A DNA stretch of 64,000 bases. Origin: Rutidosis leptorrhynchoides (Eukaryota > Streptophyta > Magnoliopsida > Asterales > Asteraceae). Positions 12,701-24,016 of this stretch are shown one piece after another. How positions within the stretch are numbered: position 1 is the stretch's first letter; every line of letters begins with the position of its first letter. Below the pieces are notes generated by a model. That model was given only the letters and a program-made list of their open reading frames with translations, did not search any database and was not told the origin of the DNA. The position numbers and the translations under genes are program-made. Location of the stretch: contig NC_092341.1 in NCBI RefSeq assembly GCF_046630445.1, positions 5,582,001-5,646,000 of the forward strand, read 5' to 3'.

Positions 12701-13317
12701 ATCATATGTTAGTGGTTAAGAAGATTCTGAGGTATTTGAAAGATACACCGAGCTTAGGGTTATGGTATCCGTGTGAGGATAGTTTTGATCTCACAGCGTA
12801 TAGTGATTCGGAATATGGTGGATGTAAGAAAGATTTTAAGTCAACATCAGGAGGTTGTCAGTTTCTGGGAAGCAAACTTGTTATCTGGCAGTGTAAGAAG
12901 CAGACAGCAGCGGCTCAATCCACTTGTGAAGCAGAATACATTGCCGCGGCCAGCTGTACATCTCAGGTCATCTGGATTCAACAGCAACTACGTGACTACG
13001 GTTTTCAAATTTCTAACACTCCTATTTATGTTGATAATACTGCTGCCATAGCTGTCACTAAAAATCCCGTAAATCATTCTAAAACGAAACACATAGGGAT
13101 TAAATTCCATTTCATTAGAGATTGCTATGAGAAAAAGCTGATAGATGTAGTGCAGATAGACACAACAGCCCAAAGGGCTGATCTCTTCACAAAAGCTTTT
13201 GATAAACCGCGATTTGATTTTCTGTTAAAGGAAATAGGTATTAAATTGCTTACTGACGTGGTTCTTGAAATTGAGGTTCCTGATACAGAGGAATCTAACC
13301 AAGAGACTGAGTTGTGA
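9769..13317 (+). pseudogene. pol region of the large copia (PR-IN-RT-RH)
   Basis: Copia domain order is clear. The protease motif is TWIVGSGASRHMTGN near 9800; the pre-integrase HHCC segment HKRMGHLSLRKMNNL...CLPCKQGKHTKKSH lies near 10222-10380; the integrase core contains LHMDLF, VVTDEYSRFSWVMM and IRTDNGTEFKNN (about 10400-10900). Reverse transcriptase has VFQMDVKSVFLYDEINERVF and the catalytic YVDDIIFGST (near 12310); RNase H has YSDSEYGGCKKDFKSTSGG and ends with a KTKHIGIKFHFIRDCYEK segment near 13080-13130. An acidic/Ser linker around 11200-11650 separates integrase and reverse transcriptase. About one break in an otherwise long region, so it decayed less than gag. Confidence 0.92.
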
Positions 13318-14861
13318 AGGATTTGCAACTGCCTGTATTATATGTGTAGCTTTGCATGGTAGTTTGTAGATCATCTGCATGTTTACTTTCCATTTGCATA
13401 ATAGATTTGTTTTTGATGATGTTTCTGCATGTTTGCTTATGTTTTTAGATAGTTTTATGTTTTTGTACAGAGAAAATCAAAAGGACATAAAAATCAGAAA
13501 AACTAGAAAACCAAATAAAAAAAATTAAAAAATAGAAAACCCATAAAAAATTGAAAAACCTGAAAATAAGTTGCGTATTCTTTATTGCGGGAAGTGATTG
13601 CAACACTGAACTGACATGTAAGTTGTGAACACAAGTGATACAGAATGAATGATAATGTGTTAGTGGACTTTATTGGCCTAATTCTAAATGGAGATGATCA
13701 CATTAACAAAGCGTAAATATCATGATAAGGAAATCATGGAAAGGTTTACAGCGGTTGAGGGTAGTCACCTACTTATCACTGAATATGTACTGAGAAATGG
13801 TTGTTCAGAAACTCAACAGACGGTTGAGGTCTCCCCTACTACGATTTATACTCGGTAGCAAAAGGATAATTTTGTGAGTCCCCAAGGTGAGCATACTTTT
13901 TCTAGAGTGCATACTTGTTTCTATTTACCTTTAATGCTTACACTAAAAGTCTACATCATATATGTCGGGTATCCAAAGGGGGATGTTCTCTCTTTGAAGG
14001 GTTGAGAAGTGCAATCTTGTATCACAGACATAGAATGATTTGAATATGCAACATCATCGGGTTCTAGCTTTCAACATCAGAAGTTTGGCTTTCCGTTAAG
14101 TTTCTTCTAAAGTCAAAGACAGTGGTACATCATCATCATGTATAGTTGTAGTTATTTATTTATTTTGTTTTGTTTTATTTATGGAGAAAAGGCAACATTA
14201 GAAAATCCAAAAAAAATAAAAATTGTATCTATTTATTTCTTTAGTGCTGTATATAACATGGTGTATCACCTAACTGCAAGAGAATCATGGATCAAGAATT
14301 GAACAAAGTTTCAGCGATTCCTATGTTATCTAAGTCTAAGACAACAGATAATGAACGATTTCATTATCTACATCCGAGGAGGAGAAATTAAATCATTCAG
14401 ATATAGAGAACTTAAATCATTCAATTCAACTCACATTTGGTGATCTTTACTTCTCTTGTCTGTGGTATGGGATTATGCCTATTGGCCTGGATAGAGGGAA
14501 TATCTTCTGGAGGATATCTTAGCGTTCCATCACTCAAATATATTTATCACTTCCATCCATCAAACATCATACATCATACGATTTCCGTTTAAGTATGGGG
14601 TTTATAGCGGCCGGTATGCGTCTTTTTAAAGTATGCAATAAATTTGAGATTCACAAGGTTATCTGAAACGAAAGGTGTAAGTTTAAGGTAGAAGCGCATG
14701 GCTGACAAGATTGCTAGAAACATCGTGAGATGGTTCTGTTCAATCAAATTGAAAGTACATTGATGTGATAAGAGGACAGCGTCAACATGTTGTGCTCAAT
14801 TGTTCTACCTGAAACATCGTGCGATCTCAAATGAGGACTGACCTCGTGATCAAAGTCTAAC
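13318..14861 (+). other. Non-coding stretch behind pol of the large copia
   Basis: No supported frame. It begins with T-rich DNA (13340-13460), then a run of A-rich words (aaaatcagaaaaactagaaa-like, about 13474-13570) and a second A-rich patch near 14190-14225. It is interrupted at 14862 by the nested gag-only element and continues at 21581. Confidence 0.65.
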
Positions 14862-16879
14862 TGTAACACCCGCGTTTTGGGTCTAGATGAAATGACCATT
14901 GTACCCTGGGAAATGGCGTAATTAGTGATTTTTATAATTATATGTTTATAATTATTTGGTTGTTTAGTTGAGACCAGTTTGTGACAAGGGTAACAGAATA
15001 GGTTCGTTTGTTTAATTTGGACTCCGTTAGGGCAGTCAAATTAAGTACGAAAGATATTAGATAACTGGTAAATACCCGTGTGTTATGGGGTATGGTTTTA
15101 TAACCCAATATAAATAGCTTGAATCTGGATTATTCCATCATTTTCCCCAAATTAGAAATATTACTCCCGTACCTAACTCCTTCACTCTTGAAATCCTAAT
15201 TGATCTAAACTTTAAATTGGATTAAGAGACTTTAGAGACTGATTTCTAGCATCATTGTGAGCATCATCTTAGGTTTGTCTTGTTGAATCCATGCTTTGAT
15301 TGTTAGAAATTGGGTTTTTGTGTTCTTGAATAAAAAGTGTGAATATGAGCTTGAATCTTCATGAAATATGTTTATTATGCTTAATTGATGTTAGAAATAG
15401 GTTGTATATATGTTTAGTAACTTTCTTGTGCTTAAAATTTGGTCAAAAACACTTAGAAATCGAGTTTTTGGGGAAGAAATCACAAAATTAGCGAAATTGC
15501 TTCGAAACCCAGTTTGCTACAGTACCCGAGTTGCTACAGTACCCCGAGTTGCTACAGTACCGAGTTGCTACAGTGTCACTATTTGCTACAGTGTCACTAT
15601 TTGCTACAGTGCCAAGCTGCTACAGTACCCGAGTTGCTACAGTACCCGAGTTGCTACAGTGTCGCTATTTGCTACAGTGTCACTATTTGCTACAGTGCCT
15701 TTTATGAAATTGAAACGGGCGTAACTTTCAAAACGTAATTCCGTTTTTGATGAATAAACTATCGTTAGAATCGTAATAAAGAATACTTTTCAATGGTGAA
15801 CTTTTAAGAAACTAGATCAAACTGTTTTTGGGTCGGAAAAGGAGTTTTAGTGTGTATGTCGTGTTTTGCACGCACCTGTATGCCATTATTGAATGGAGTC
15901 ATGATGTAGACTCATAAAATTATGAATATATGGTGTTATGACCTAGTTTATAGTATTATTTGATTATACTATTGATTAGGATATGTATATTGACTTCATT
16001 GTGTTGTTCTCAGGTGATAAGAACAAGGAAGAAGCTCAGAAGTAAGATAACTGAGCTGTAGCTGGTAATCGGTGAGTGGGATTATCTCCGGGTGTAGTAT
16101 AGAGTAGCAAGTTGTGCTACTATGTTATACTGTTATAGTTGCTATTCTTAGTAGATATGTTGTAATAATGATCATCGTAGAGTTGCCATGCTAGTCGTAG
16201 GAACAGTTGTTCGTAGTGGTAGTTGCTTAACAGTTGTGTGCACAAGTTGTAGTTGCCTGTTGGAACCTATTGTTGTTAGGTTCAGCTCAGAGAGGTCAAC
16301 CTTGTTGTGGTTGGGTCCAGTTGGCTACTGTTTGTTGAGTATAGTGCTGAATGACGCATCACCTGCGTGTGGATTTACTATACTGGGGATTCAGTAGTAA
16401 GGACTTTCGGTAGACGCTAGACTGATCAGCTAGTGGTCGTGTGCTCGTACAAGCCGCCGAGTCTCTAGTTGGAGCATAGTTGCTAGTTGATTGTTGCCAG
16501 TTGATAGTTGCTAGTTATTAGTTGTCAGTTGCCTGTTATGGATTGTTGTAGTTATTGTAGTTGTACAAGTTGGTACTGTATGCTAGATCTGTTAGATGAT
16601 TCCATTCACTTAGCCTCGTGCTAACCCCCCTCACCTCCTCCCTTGCAGGTTTTCGATCTTAGTGCTGGTAGGGACGGGAGTTGGGTTGATGATATGTTTG
16701 ACAAGACGAACTATGATGTCTTAACTTTTATAAATATGTAACTAGTTGTTTAACGTAACACTAGTTGTTTGTAATAAGTAACTAGCTAATGATTTGTGAT
16801 AATCATGTTCGTAATTAACTAAGGGTATTTATGTGAATTAAGACTTCCGCTGTGATTTAAAAAAAAACAGGGTGTTACA
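14862..16879 (+). repeat. 5' LTR of the nested gag-only element
   Basis: It begins tgtaacacccgcgttttggg and ends cagggtgttaca. It contains a tandem array of TTGCTACAGT units (15519-15702), a TATA-like tataaatag near 15109-15117 and a run of agttgctagttg-type words between 16180 and 16570. Paired with 19556-21575. Confidence 0.93.
15519..15702 (+). repeat. TTGCTACAGT tandem array (5' LTR copy)
   Basis: About 11 units of ttgctacagt separated by 6-8 bases that alternate between acccgag-type and gtcactat-type spacers, period about 16-18 bases. The partner array in the 3' LTR is at 20208-20395. The same decamer in reverse complement forms an array in the unrelated solo LTR at 51111-51235. Confidence 0.9.
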
Positions 16880-16882
16880 ACT

Positions 16883-16894
16883 TGGTATCAGAGC
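16883..16894 (+). other. Primer binding site of the nested element (tRNA-iMet)
   Basis: tggtatcagagc lies three bases inside the 5' LTR, the same primer choice as the copia that hosts it and the gypsy at 33871. Confidence 0.9.
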
Positions 16895-17066
16895 ATAGGT
16901 TTGGCCGCATGTACATTGTGTTGAATGTCATGTTCCCAAACCTTGTGTTGTGTCAAACATATATGAGGGAACGGGTTAAGTGAATGTAGGGATTACATGT
17001 GTTAGTTGATAGGTACTAACCTTGTTTGCACTAAGAGTTTGTGTGAGATGTTGTGGTAGTGCAGAT

Positions 17067-18479
17067 ATGGCAGATAATACAGGAAACGCAACTGGTCCGT
17101 CAGCCCCCGGAACATTCAGAGCCCCAGATGAAGACGGATATGTGTCAGAAGAGGATCCGCAGGAACAAATTTTAGATTTGCAAAGTAAGTTAAAGGAAGC
17201 ACGTGATCGAATAAGGGAATTAGAACAACGTCAGGTAACCGTGAATCCAAGTGGTAGTGTACCGAATCAGACGATTATTGGGTATCTGGTGCAGTCAAAT
17301 AATTATCAGCAAATTGGAGGTGCTTTCCAACAACAGCAATGGTTACCACCTCAATATCAGTTTCCTCAACAGTATCAGATGTCACCTCAGTTTAATCAAC
17401 AGTTCCCAAATCAGATGTGGGGTCCGTATCAGACACCGATGTTTCAACAACCAAAGAAATGTACCTTCAAACAGTTTCTGAATTGTAATCCACCAGAGTA
17501 CTCAGGAAGTTCTAACCCAACGGTAACACTTAACTAGTTAAGAGAGATAGAAAAGGTTTTTGAGGCATGTCAGTGTGAACCAGAATTGCAGGTTATTTAT
17601 GCTAGTCGTATGCTGAAGAATAGGGCAATGGTTTGGTGGGATACGGTTATTTCTAGTATACCAAAAGAGCAAGTGAACATGATTACTTGGGAACAATTTT
17701 TTAGTAAAGTTTGTGAGCAGTATTGTTCATCTTATGACCTCAATCGAACTAAGACGGAATTTCTGGCGATGAAAATGACACCTCAGATGACGATAGATGA
17801 GGTGATTGAGCAGTATATGGATAAATTAAGGTTTGTGCAACAGTGGGTTCCAGATGAGCAGTCCAGAATTCAGCACTTTGTTAACATAATTTTACCAGAG
17901 TACAGAACAATGGTTAGGATGGCGACGACGTTATCGCAAGCGTTTGTTATGGCTAAGATGGTAGAGGATGATGTCAGAGCAGCAAGGAATAGAATAGTAG
18001 GTTATGAGATGTCACAACAAGATCAGGTGATGAGTCATTCGGACTCTAGGTCAAAGAAGTCTGTTAAGTTGAAACAAAAGAGTGGGTCAGAACAGAGTGG
18101 GTCAGCATCAAGTCAGAATTCTTGGTGTTATAGTTGCAGATCATCTCATAGTGGTCCTTGTTCGGATTCATCCAAAAGATGTTTGAGATGTGGTATTGTG
18201 GGGCACGAGATTCAGATGTGTTCGTTCCAAGAGGATGTATGTTGGAGATGTCATCAAGTGGGGCATAGGTCAGCTCAGTGTCCGTATGTAAGAGGATCAA
18301 GTTCTGGGGCGGGGCCAGGAGCGCAGTTGGGATCAGTAGGTGGATCTTCTGGTTCTCCAGTTGGGCAGAAAAGAAAGAATCCACCTACAGAAACAGCAAG
18401 AGCTTATCAGATGGTTGTAGATGCAGATGTTGAATATGATGTGAATACAGGTATGCTTCAAAATCCTCGTATTGTTTAG
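17067..18479 (+). pseudogene. gag of the nested element, broken
   Basis: The region starts at an ATG giving MADNTGNATG, has a short helical stretch (EEDPQEQILDLQSKLKEARD), a Gln/Asn/Tyr-rich segment (about 17280-17450), then the retrotransposon gag core with ASRMLKNRAMVWWDTVISSI, ITWEQFFSKVCEQYC and TIDEVIEQYMDKLRFVQQWV, and ends with zinc-knuckle-like Cys/His clusters CLRCGIVGHEIQMC and CWRCHQVGHRSAQC near 18181-18285. Gag builds the particle and binds RNA. Its length (about 470 codons) is normal for gypsy Gag. It looks broken in about one place. No pol follows, which is the hallmark of this kind of element. Confidence 0.85.
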
Positions 18480-19555
18480 TTATATACATGTATATGATTG
18501 GGTGTATATATATGTGTGGTAGATTAGTAGATCTTGATAGTAGTGTAAGATTTATTTTGTTGCATTATGTTGTTTATGTTTTGGTTGTGACCCTTCTGTG
18601 CCATGTGGGGTAAGGGTGACCCTTAGGTTGACTTTTTGGGATTGAGAACCGTGACTTGGATAGAGATGCGTTGATTATGTTTGTGTAATGGACTTTTGGA
18701 CGACATGAAGTTGTTGGATAGTGGCATGAGTATGATTGTTATGACGGTATTTCCTAAGCTTTTTGGATGTATGATCTGGTTGATAGATTATATTTGGATG
18801 ATTGATAGACAAGGTTTGAGTAACTATGATTGGACAGATGTTGTAATTGATTAGTCATAAAGTAGTTAAATTAATTACCGATGCTTATTGAAGAAATTGA
18901 TTGGACATAAGTTAGTGAATGAGACAAGTAGAATTTTTCCGTTACGAACAACTCAGAATGAAGGTATGATTTAGGATAATATGCTTGTGTCTGGCCAACA
19001 GAAGTATATTGTGATAAATCATACGGAATTTCTGGGAAGCTGAAGGAAAATTAGGCGGCCTGTGCTATATTGGATTGTGATGTGACTGGATATGAGACGA
19101 ATAACCTGTGAAGTTCTGTTGACTTACGAGACAATTTCGTGGACCTAGGTATAGATTTTAGCATGATGACTAATTCTATTGCCTAAGCTTTGGATAATTG
19201 GGAAAAGTGGACTGTATAAAGAGTTGAATTGGATGACAGATCTTGAAATTTATGATACGGAATGGCGAAGAAACACGAATTTGACTCTGATTATTTGACT
19301 TGATAGTGTAATTTGTGGGCTTAAGTGGATTAACGGACGTTGATCGATGAAGATTGTGACAAGTTATTTGGTATCGGGAGTGTATTGATGTCAGGAATCT
19401 CATTTCCTAAGCAATTGTGGTGGATATTGTCGATATCGGGGATAAGATCGATAAAGTTAACCGTGTGTTTTGGCGGTGCGAGTAACAATTTTTGGGTTTG
19501 TTGACCATAGTTGAACCTATTCCGAGGACGGAATCTCTTTTAAGGAGGGTAGATT
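18480..19555 (+). other. Non-coding spacer between gag and 3' LTR of the nested element
   Basis: I find no protease, reverse transcriptase, RNase H or integrase motif in any frame across this 1.1 kb. It reads as rearranged purine-rich DNA (many ttggat/gattgg words) and ends in the purine-rich tract aaggagggtaga just before the 3' LTR. Confidence 0.75.
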
Positions 19556-21575
19556 TGTAACACCCGCGTTTTGGGTCTAGATGAAATGACCATTGTACCC
19601 TGGGAAATGGCGTAATTAGTGATTTTTATAATTATATGTTTATAATTATTTGGTTGTTTAGTTGAGACCAGTTTGTGACAAGGGTAACAGAATAGGTTCG
19701 TTTGTTTAATTTGGACTCCGTTAGGGCAGTCAAATTAAGTACGAAAGATATCAGATAACTGGTAAATACCCGTGTGTTATGGGGTATGGTTTTATAACCC
19801 AATATAAATAGCTTGAATCTGGATTATTCCATCATTTTCCCCAAATTAGAAATATTACTCCCGTACCTAACTCCTTCACTCTTGAAATCCTAATTGATCT
19901 AAACTTGAAATTGGATTAAGAGACTTTAGAGACTGATTTCTAGCATCATTGTGAGCATCATCTCAGGTTTGCCTTGTTGAATCCATGCTTTGATTGTTAG
20001 AAATTGGGTTTTTGTGTTCTTGAATAAAAAGTGTGAATATGAGCATGAATCTTCATGAAATATGTTTATTATGCTTAATTGATGTTAGAAATAGGTTGTA
20101 TATATGTTTAGTAACTTTCTTGTGCTTAAAATTTGGTCAAAAACACTTAGAAATCGAGTTTTTGGGGAAGAAATCACAAAATCAGCGAAATTGCTTCGAA
20201 ACCCAGTTTGCTACAGTACCCGAGTTGCTACAGTACCCCGAGTTGCTACAGTACCGAGTTGCTACAGTGTCACTATTTGCTACATTGTCACTATTTGCTA
20301 CAGTGCCAAGTTGCTACAGTACCCGAGTTGCTACAGTACCCCGAGTTGCTACAGTGCCGCTATTTGCTACAGTGTCACTATTTGCTACAGTGCCTTTTAT
20401 GAAATTGAAACGGGCGTAACTTTCAAAACGTAATTTCGTTTTTAATGAATAAACTATCGTTAGAATCGTAATAAAGAATACTTTTCAATGGTGAACTTTT
20501 AAGAAACTAGATCAAACTATTTTTGGGTCGGAAAAGGAGTTTTAGTGTGTATGTCGTGTTTTGCACGCACCTGTATGCCATTATTGAATGGAGTCATGAT
20601 GTAGACTCATAAAATTATGAATATATGGTGTTATGACCTAGTTTATAGCATGATTTGATTATACTATTGATTAGGATATGTATATTGACTTCGTTGTGTT
20701 GTTCTCAGGTGATAAGAACAAGGAAGAAGCTCAGAAGTAAGATAACTGAGCTGTAGCTGGTAATCGGTGAGTGGGATTATCTCCGGGTGTAGTATAGAGT
20801 AGCAAGTTGTGCTACTATGTTATACTATTATAGTTGCTATTCTTAGTAGATATGTTGTAATAATGATCATCGTAGAGTTGCCATGCTAGTCGTAGGAACA
20901 GTTGTTCGTAGTGGTAGTTGCTTAACAGTTGTGTGCATAAGTTGTAGTTGCCTGTTGGAACCTATTGTTGTTAGGTTCAGCTCAGAGAGGTCAACCTTGT
21001 TGTGGTTGGGTCCAGTTGGCTACTGTTTGTTGAGTATAGTGCTGAATGACGCATCACCTACGTGTGGATTTACTATACTGGGGATTCAGTAGTAAGGACT
21101 TTCGGTAGACGCTAGACTGATCAGCTAGTGGTCGTGTGCTCGTACAAGCCGCCGAGTCTCTAGTTGGAGCATAGTTGCTAGTTGATTGTTGCCAGTTGAT
21201 AGTTGCTAGTTATTAGTTGTCAGTTGCCTGTTATGGATTGTTGTAGTTATTGTAGTTGTACAAGTTGGTACTGTATGCTAGATCTGTTAGATGATTCCAT
21301 TCACTTAGCCTCGTGCTAACCCCCCTCACCTCCTCCCTTGCAGGTTTTCGATCTTAGTGCTGGTAGGGACGGGAGTTGGGTTGACGATATGTTTGACAAG
21401 ACGAACTATGATGTCTTAACTTTTATAAATATGTAACTAGTTGTTTAACGTAACACCAGTTGTTTGTAATAAGTAACTAGCTAATGATTTGTGATAATCA
21501 TGTTCGTAATTAACTAAGGGTATTTATGTGAATTAAGACTTCCGCTGTGATTTAAAAAAAAAGCAGGGTGTTACA
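19556..21575 (+). repeat. 3' LTR of the nested gag-only element
   Basis: It matches 14862-16879 with about 22 small differences. It ends ...ggtgttaca and is followed by the target duplication ctaac. Its TTGCTACAGT array lies at 20208-20395. Confidence 0.93.
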
Positions 21576-21580
21576 CTAAC

Positions 21581-22214
21581 ATTGAAAAGTGTTAAGGTAA
21601 TTAATATAACATGATCATCGAAGTCTGGGGTGAAAGTTGATAAATGATTACTGATATATTTGAAAGTTGTTATGTATATGCTTTATCAAATAAGTTAATG
21701 AACTGTGAAAAACATGTCAATGTAGTTCAGTTCCGATCCCCGAATCAAAAGATTTAATCAATTTAATGTGTCAACTCACAAAAAGATGTGTCTTACTTCT
21801 TGAAGTGTGATTCATGATAAGCAGTTTTATCTGTTCCTATGCTGATAACATCATATATTCTTCTTATGCTATTGTTTAATGAAACTGATGTTAGAAGTTG
21901 TTTTATTTCAGATCTAAGAGGTTAATTGTTACTGATTATGTCTGTTATAATGTGGATAATCATGACACACTGGACCTTGTACAGTTATATGTCTGTGCTT
22001 TTGCATATGCATACATATCTGAGTTTGTTTGCATTCATAAGATTAGCGGCATGTGCATTTCTGTTTATGTATTTAGCCAAACAACTCAGTTCTTGGAAAG
22101 GTTTACTGTGAAAGGAATCTTATGTTCTCCGTGTTGACGTATACTGTGGAGATCAGTCCCAGGGGAGTGAATGTGAAAAAGAAGGTAAAGTTTGAATGCG
22201 AAAAGTGTTAAGTT
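21581..22214 (+). other. Large copia, non-coding continuation after the nested element
   Basis: This is the resumption of the post-pol region of the copia. It shows no supported frame; short open frames near 21898-22137 have no recognisable domain and low-complexity composition. Confidence 0.6.
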
Positions 22215-22990
22215 TTTAAGTTTTTCAAAGCATAGACCACCGGCCGAATGAAATTACCCTCGGCCGAAGGACTAAGACACTCGACCGAGTGTCTAGACCA
22301 TCGAGCCGAAGGATTAAACCATTGACCGATGGTCACTGACAGAGTATAAAAGGACCCAAAGTTAATCGGGTCTGTCACTCGGTCGAGTGTCTAGACCATC
22401 GGGCCGAAGGATTAGACCATCGGCCGATGGTCACTGACAGAGTATAAAAGGACCCAAAGTCAATCGGGTCTGTCACTTTGTGTATTTTTGAGCGATTTTA
22501 CCCTAGATTTTCAAGTGAGAGAGAAAGGTGTTTTTGTCCGTGTGTTTTGTGCATCATTCCTTTGTGATTCTAGCGCCGTAAGCGAGGTAATCTAACTCAA
22601 TTTCGTTTAGTTTAAATCTTTAATTTTGTGTTCGAAGTTTGAATTTTAAATCGAGTGATTTCTGTTAGTTATTTGTTGAGTTTGATTATGTATTTGTTTT
22701 AATCGGCACCTTTAGCAACTATTTTGACCAGGATTCGAACCAGAAACAACGGTTTGATCGAATTGAATAGTTTGGGAAAACAGATCTGATGAACTACCCT
22801 CGGCCAAAGGTCTTTGACCCTCGATCGATGGTGTCTTACACTCGGCCGTATGACTCGTCACTCGGCCTTTGGTCTCCAGTTGATCAGTTTGTTAATGTGG
22901 TTTAGACCAACTGCCGTAGGTCTAGACCATCGGACCGATGGTCCAGTCCATCGACCGATGGTCACTTAATTGGACCGATGGTGAAATTTT
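22215..22990 (+). promoter_or_regulatory. Internal promoter-like block with duplicated palindrome/TATA module
   Basis: A unit of about 100 bp is tandemly duplicated (about 22271-22376 and 22376-22475). Each copy contains an LTR-like gaccatcg...cgatggtc motif, then gatggtcactg, a 6-base gap and tataaaagg (22345-22353 and 22443-22451). One copy holds the perfect 18-bp palindrome gaccatcggccgatggtc (22415-22432). The LTR of the same element has the same word, gap and a TATA at 5541-5570. A second cluster of the palindromic motif lies at 22795-22990. The block sits just ahead of the two extra frames at 23073 and 24017, so a separate promoter for them is the natural inference; no transcript evidence is available. 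Confidence 0.5.
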
Positions 22991-23072
22991 ATGGTTAAAT
23001 CTGAATGAATTTTAGTTTTCTGATAATATTTGTTATGCCTATCTAATGCTAGTGCTTGTAGTCTATATTAGA

Positions 23073-23760
23073 ATGTCAGGTGGTTCCTTTGTCGGGCAAT
23101 GGATGTTTAACATCGACCGTAGGAGAATTCTAGCTAGTGGACGACCCATTTTAGTGGAACAAAAGGTCATTGCGACTCGACAGACCTATAGTCCTTGGGA
23201 ACAAATTGGATGTCAAGCATTCTTAGACATTGGGGATTACTTTTGTCCTGATTTGTTGTGGGAATTTTATGCCAATGTTGCCTTAGAAGATGGTAAGAAG
23301 AAGTTTGTGCACTCAGGCCTATTTGACCATCAGTTTAAGTGGACTATGGAGGAATTTTCAAACCTATTGAATGTCCCGCACACTGGGGTTAAAATTTTGT
23401 ATCCTAGCAAAGATATACGAAAGATTCCCAACAGGGAAAGTAGTTAATGCTGGTAGGGTTGAAATTTGTGATGACGAGGTGTCACAACAACATGAGATTC
23501 ACTTGAGAATAATCAAAAGTAATGTGACCTTTAGGAGAGAAGGAGATAATCTATTGTCTGGTACTGAAGCTCTGCTTTTGTATTGCCTACTAGAGGGTAT
23601 TCAAGTGAATATGGGCCACTTTCTCATTCATGTGATGAAAGATTTTCTTGAGATGGAAGAACCATTTTCGTATGCAGCCTTATTGCATAATGTGTTTGAG
23701 AAACTTGGTGTGGTCCAATATGAGGAAAAGCTCGTGCCAGAGAATCCCATTGAGGGATAA
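23073..23760 (+). pseudogene. Extra frame A of the large copia (putative plant transposon protein domain)
   Basis: From the ATG at 23073 (MSGGSFVGQWMFNIDRRRIL) the product has YFCPDLLWEFYANVALEDGK, a segment ending FSNLLNVPHTGVKI, and later EALLLYCLLEGIQVNMGHFL followed by YAALLHNVFEKLGVVQYEEK. That pattern (reach-FYAN..., FV..., LL..P, then LLY.LL.G..VN.G and a final LITALC-like/GV segment) resembles the plant domain annotated as putative plant transposon protein (Pfam Transposase_32), usually found in gypsy and other plant retroelement neighbourhoods. Its molecular role is unknown. About 230 codons, broken in about one place. It sits between the internal promoter-like block and frame B, on the same strand as pol. 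Confidence 0.55.
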
Positions 23761-24016
23761 GTGTTTCTGAGTTTATGTTTCTGTGTTTGTCTTTATTATT
23801 ATGTATTTTTAGCTTTGTATGTAATTTGATGATGCTAGTCTGTTAGCATTTATACACTATTCTATGTCTGTAATAATCGTACTTCGAACAGGGTATTGTG
23901 ACTTTGGTATCATAGATTGAATGATGTAATATATTCTGTTATGACCACCTTGTGATGTCTAAATATGTCATGAATACTCTGTGCTAATTTGAATTGTGTT
24001 TGCAGTTATTTTCATA

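Larger units (their letters stand above)
14862..21575 (+). mobile_element. Nested gag-only gypsy-like element with 2-kb LTRs (TR-GAG type), fossil
   Basis: LTRs of 2,018 and 2,020 bp bracket an internal region of only 2.7 kb with a gypsy-type Gag and no recognisable protease, reverse transcriptase or integrase. Exact target duplication ctaac flanks it (14857-14861 and 21576-21580), and it has a tRNA-iMet primer site and a purine-rich tract before the 3' LTR. About 22 LTR differences (about 1.1%) suggest roughly 0.4 million years at 1.3e-8, younger than its copia host at 1.6%, in line with the nesting. The gag region looks broken in about one place. Such elements depend on enzymes supplied by a relative. 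Confidence 0.88.

Noticed and set aside
15410-15738. Overlapping frames rich in CYSTRVATV and its twin at 20104-20433
   Set aside because: They read through the TTGCTACAGT tandem array of the LTRs in each frame; repeat artefact.
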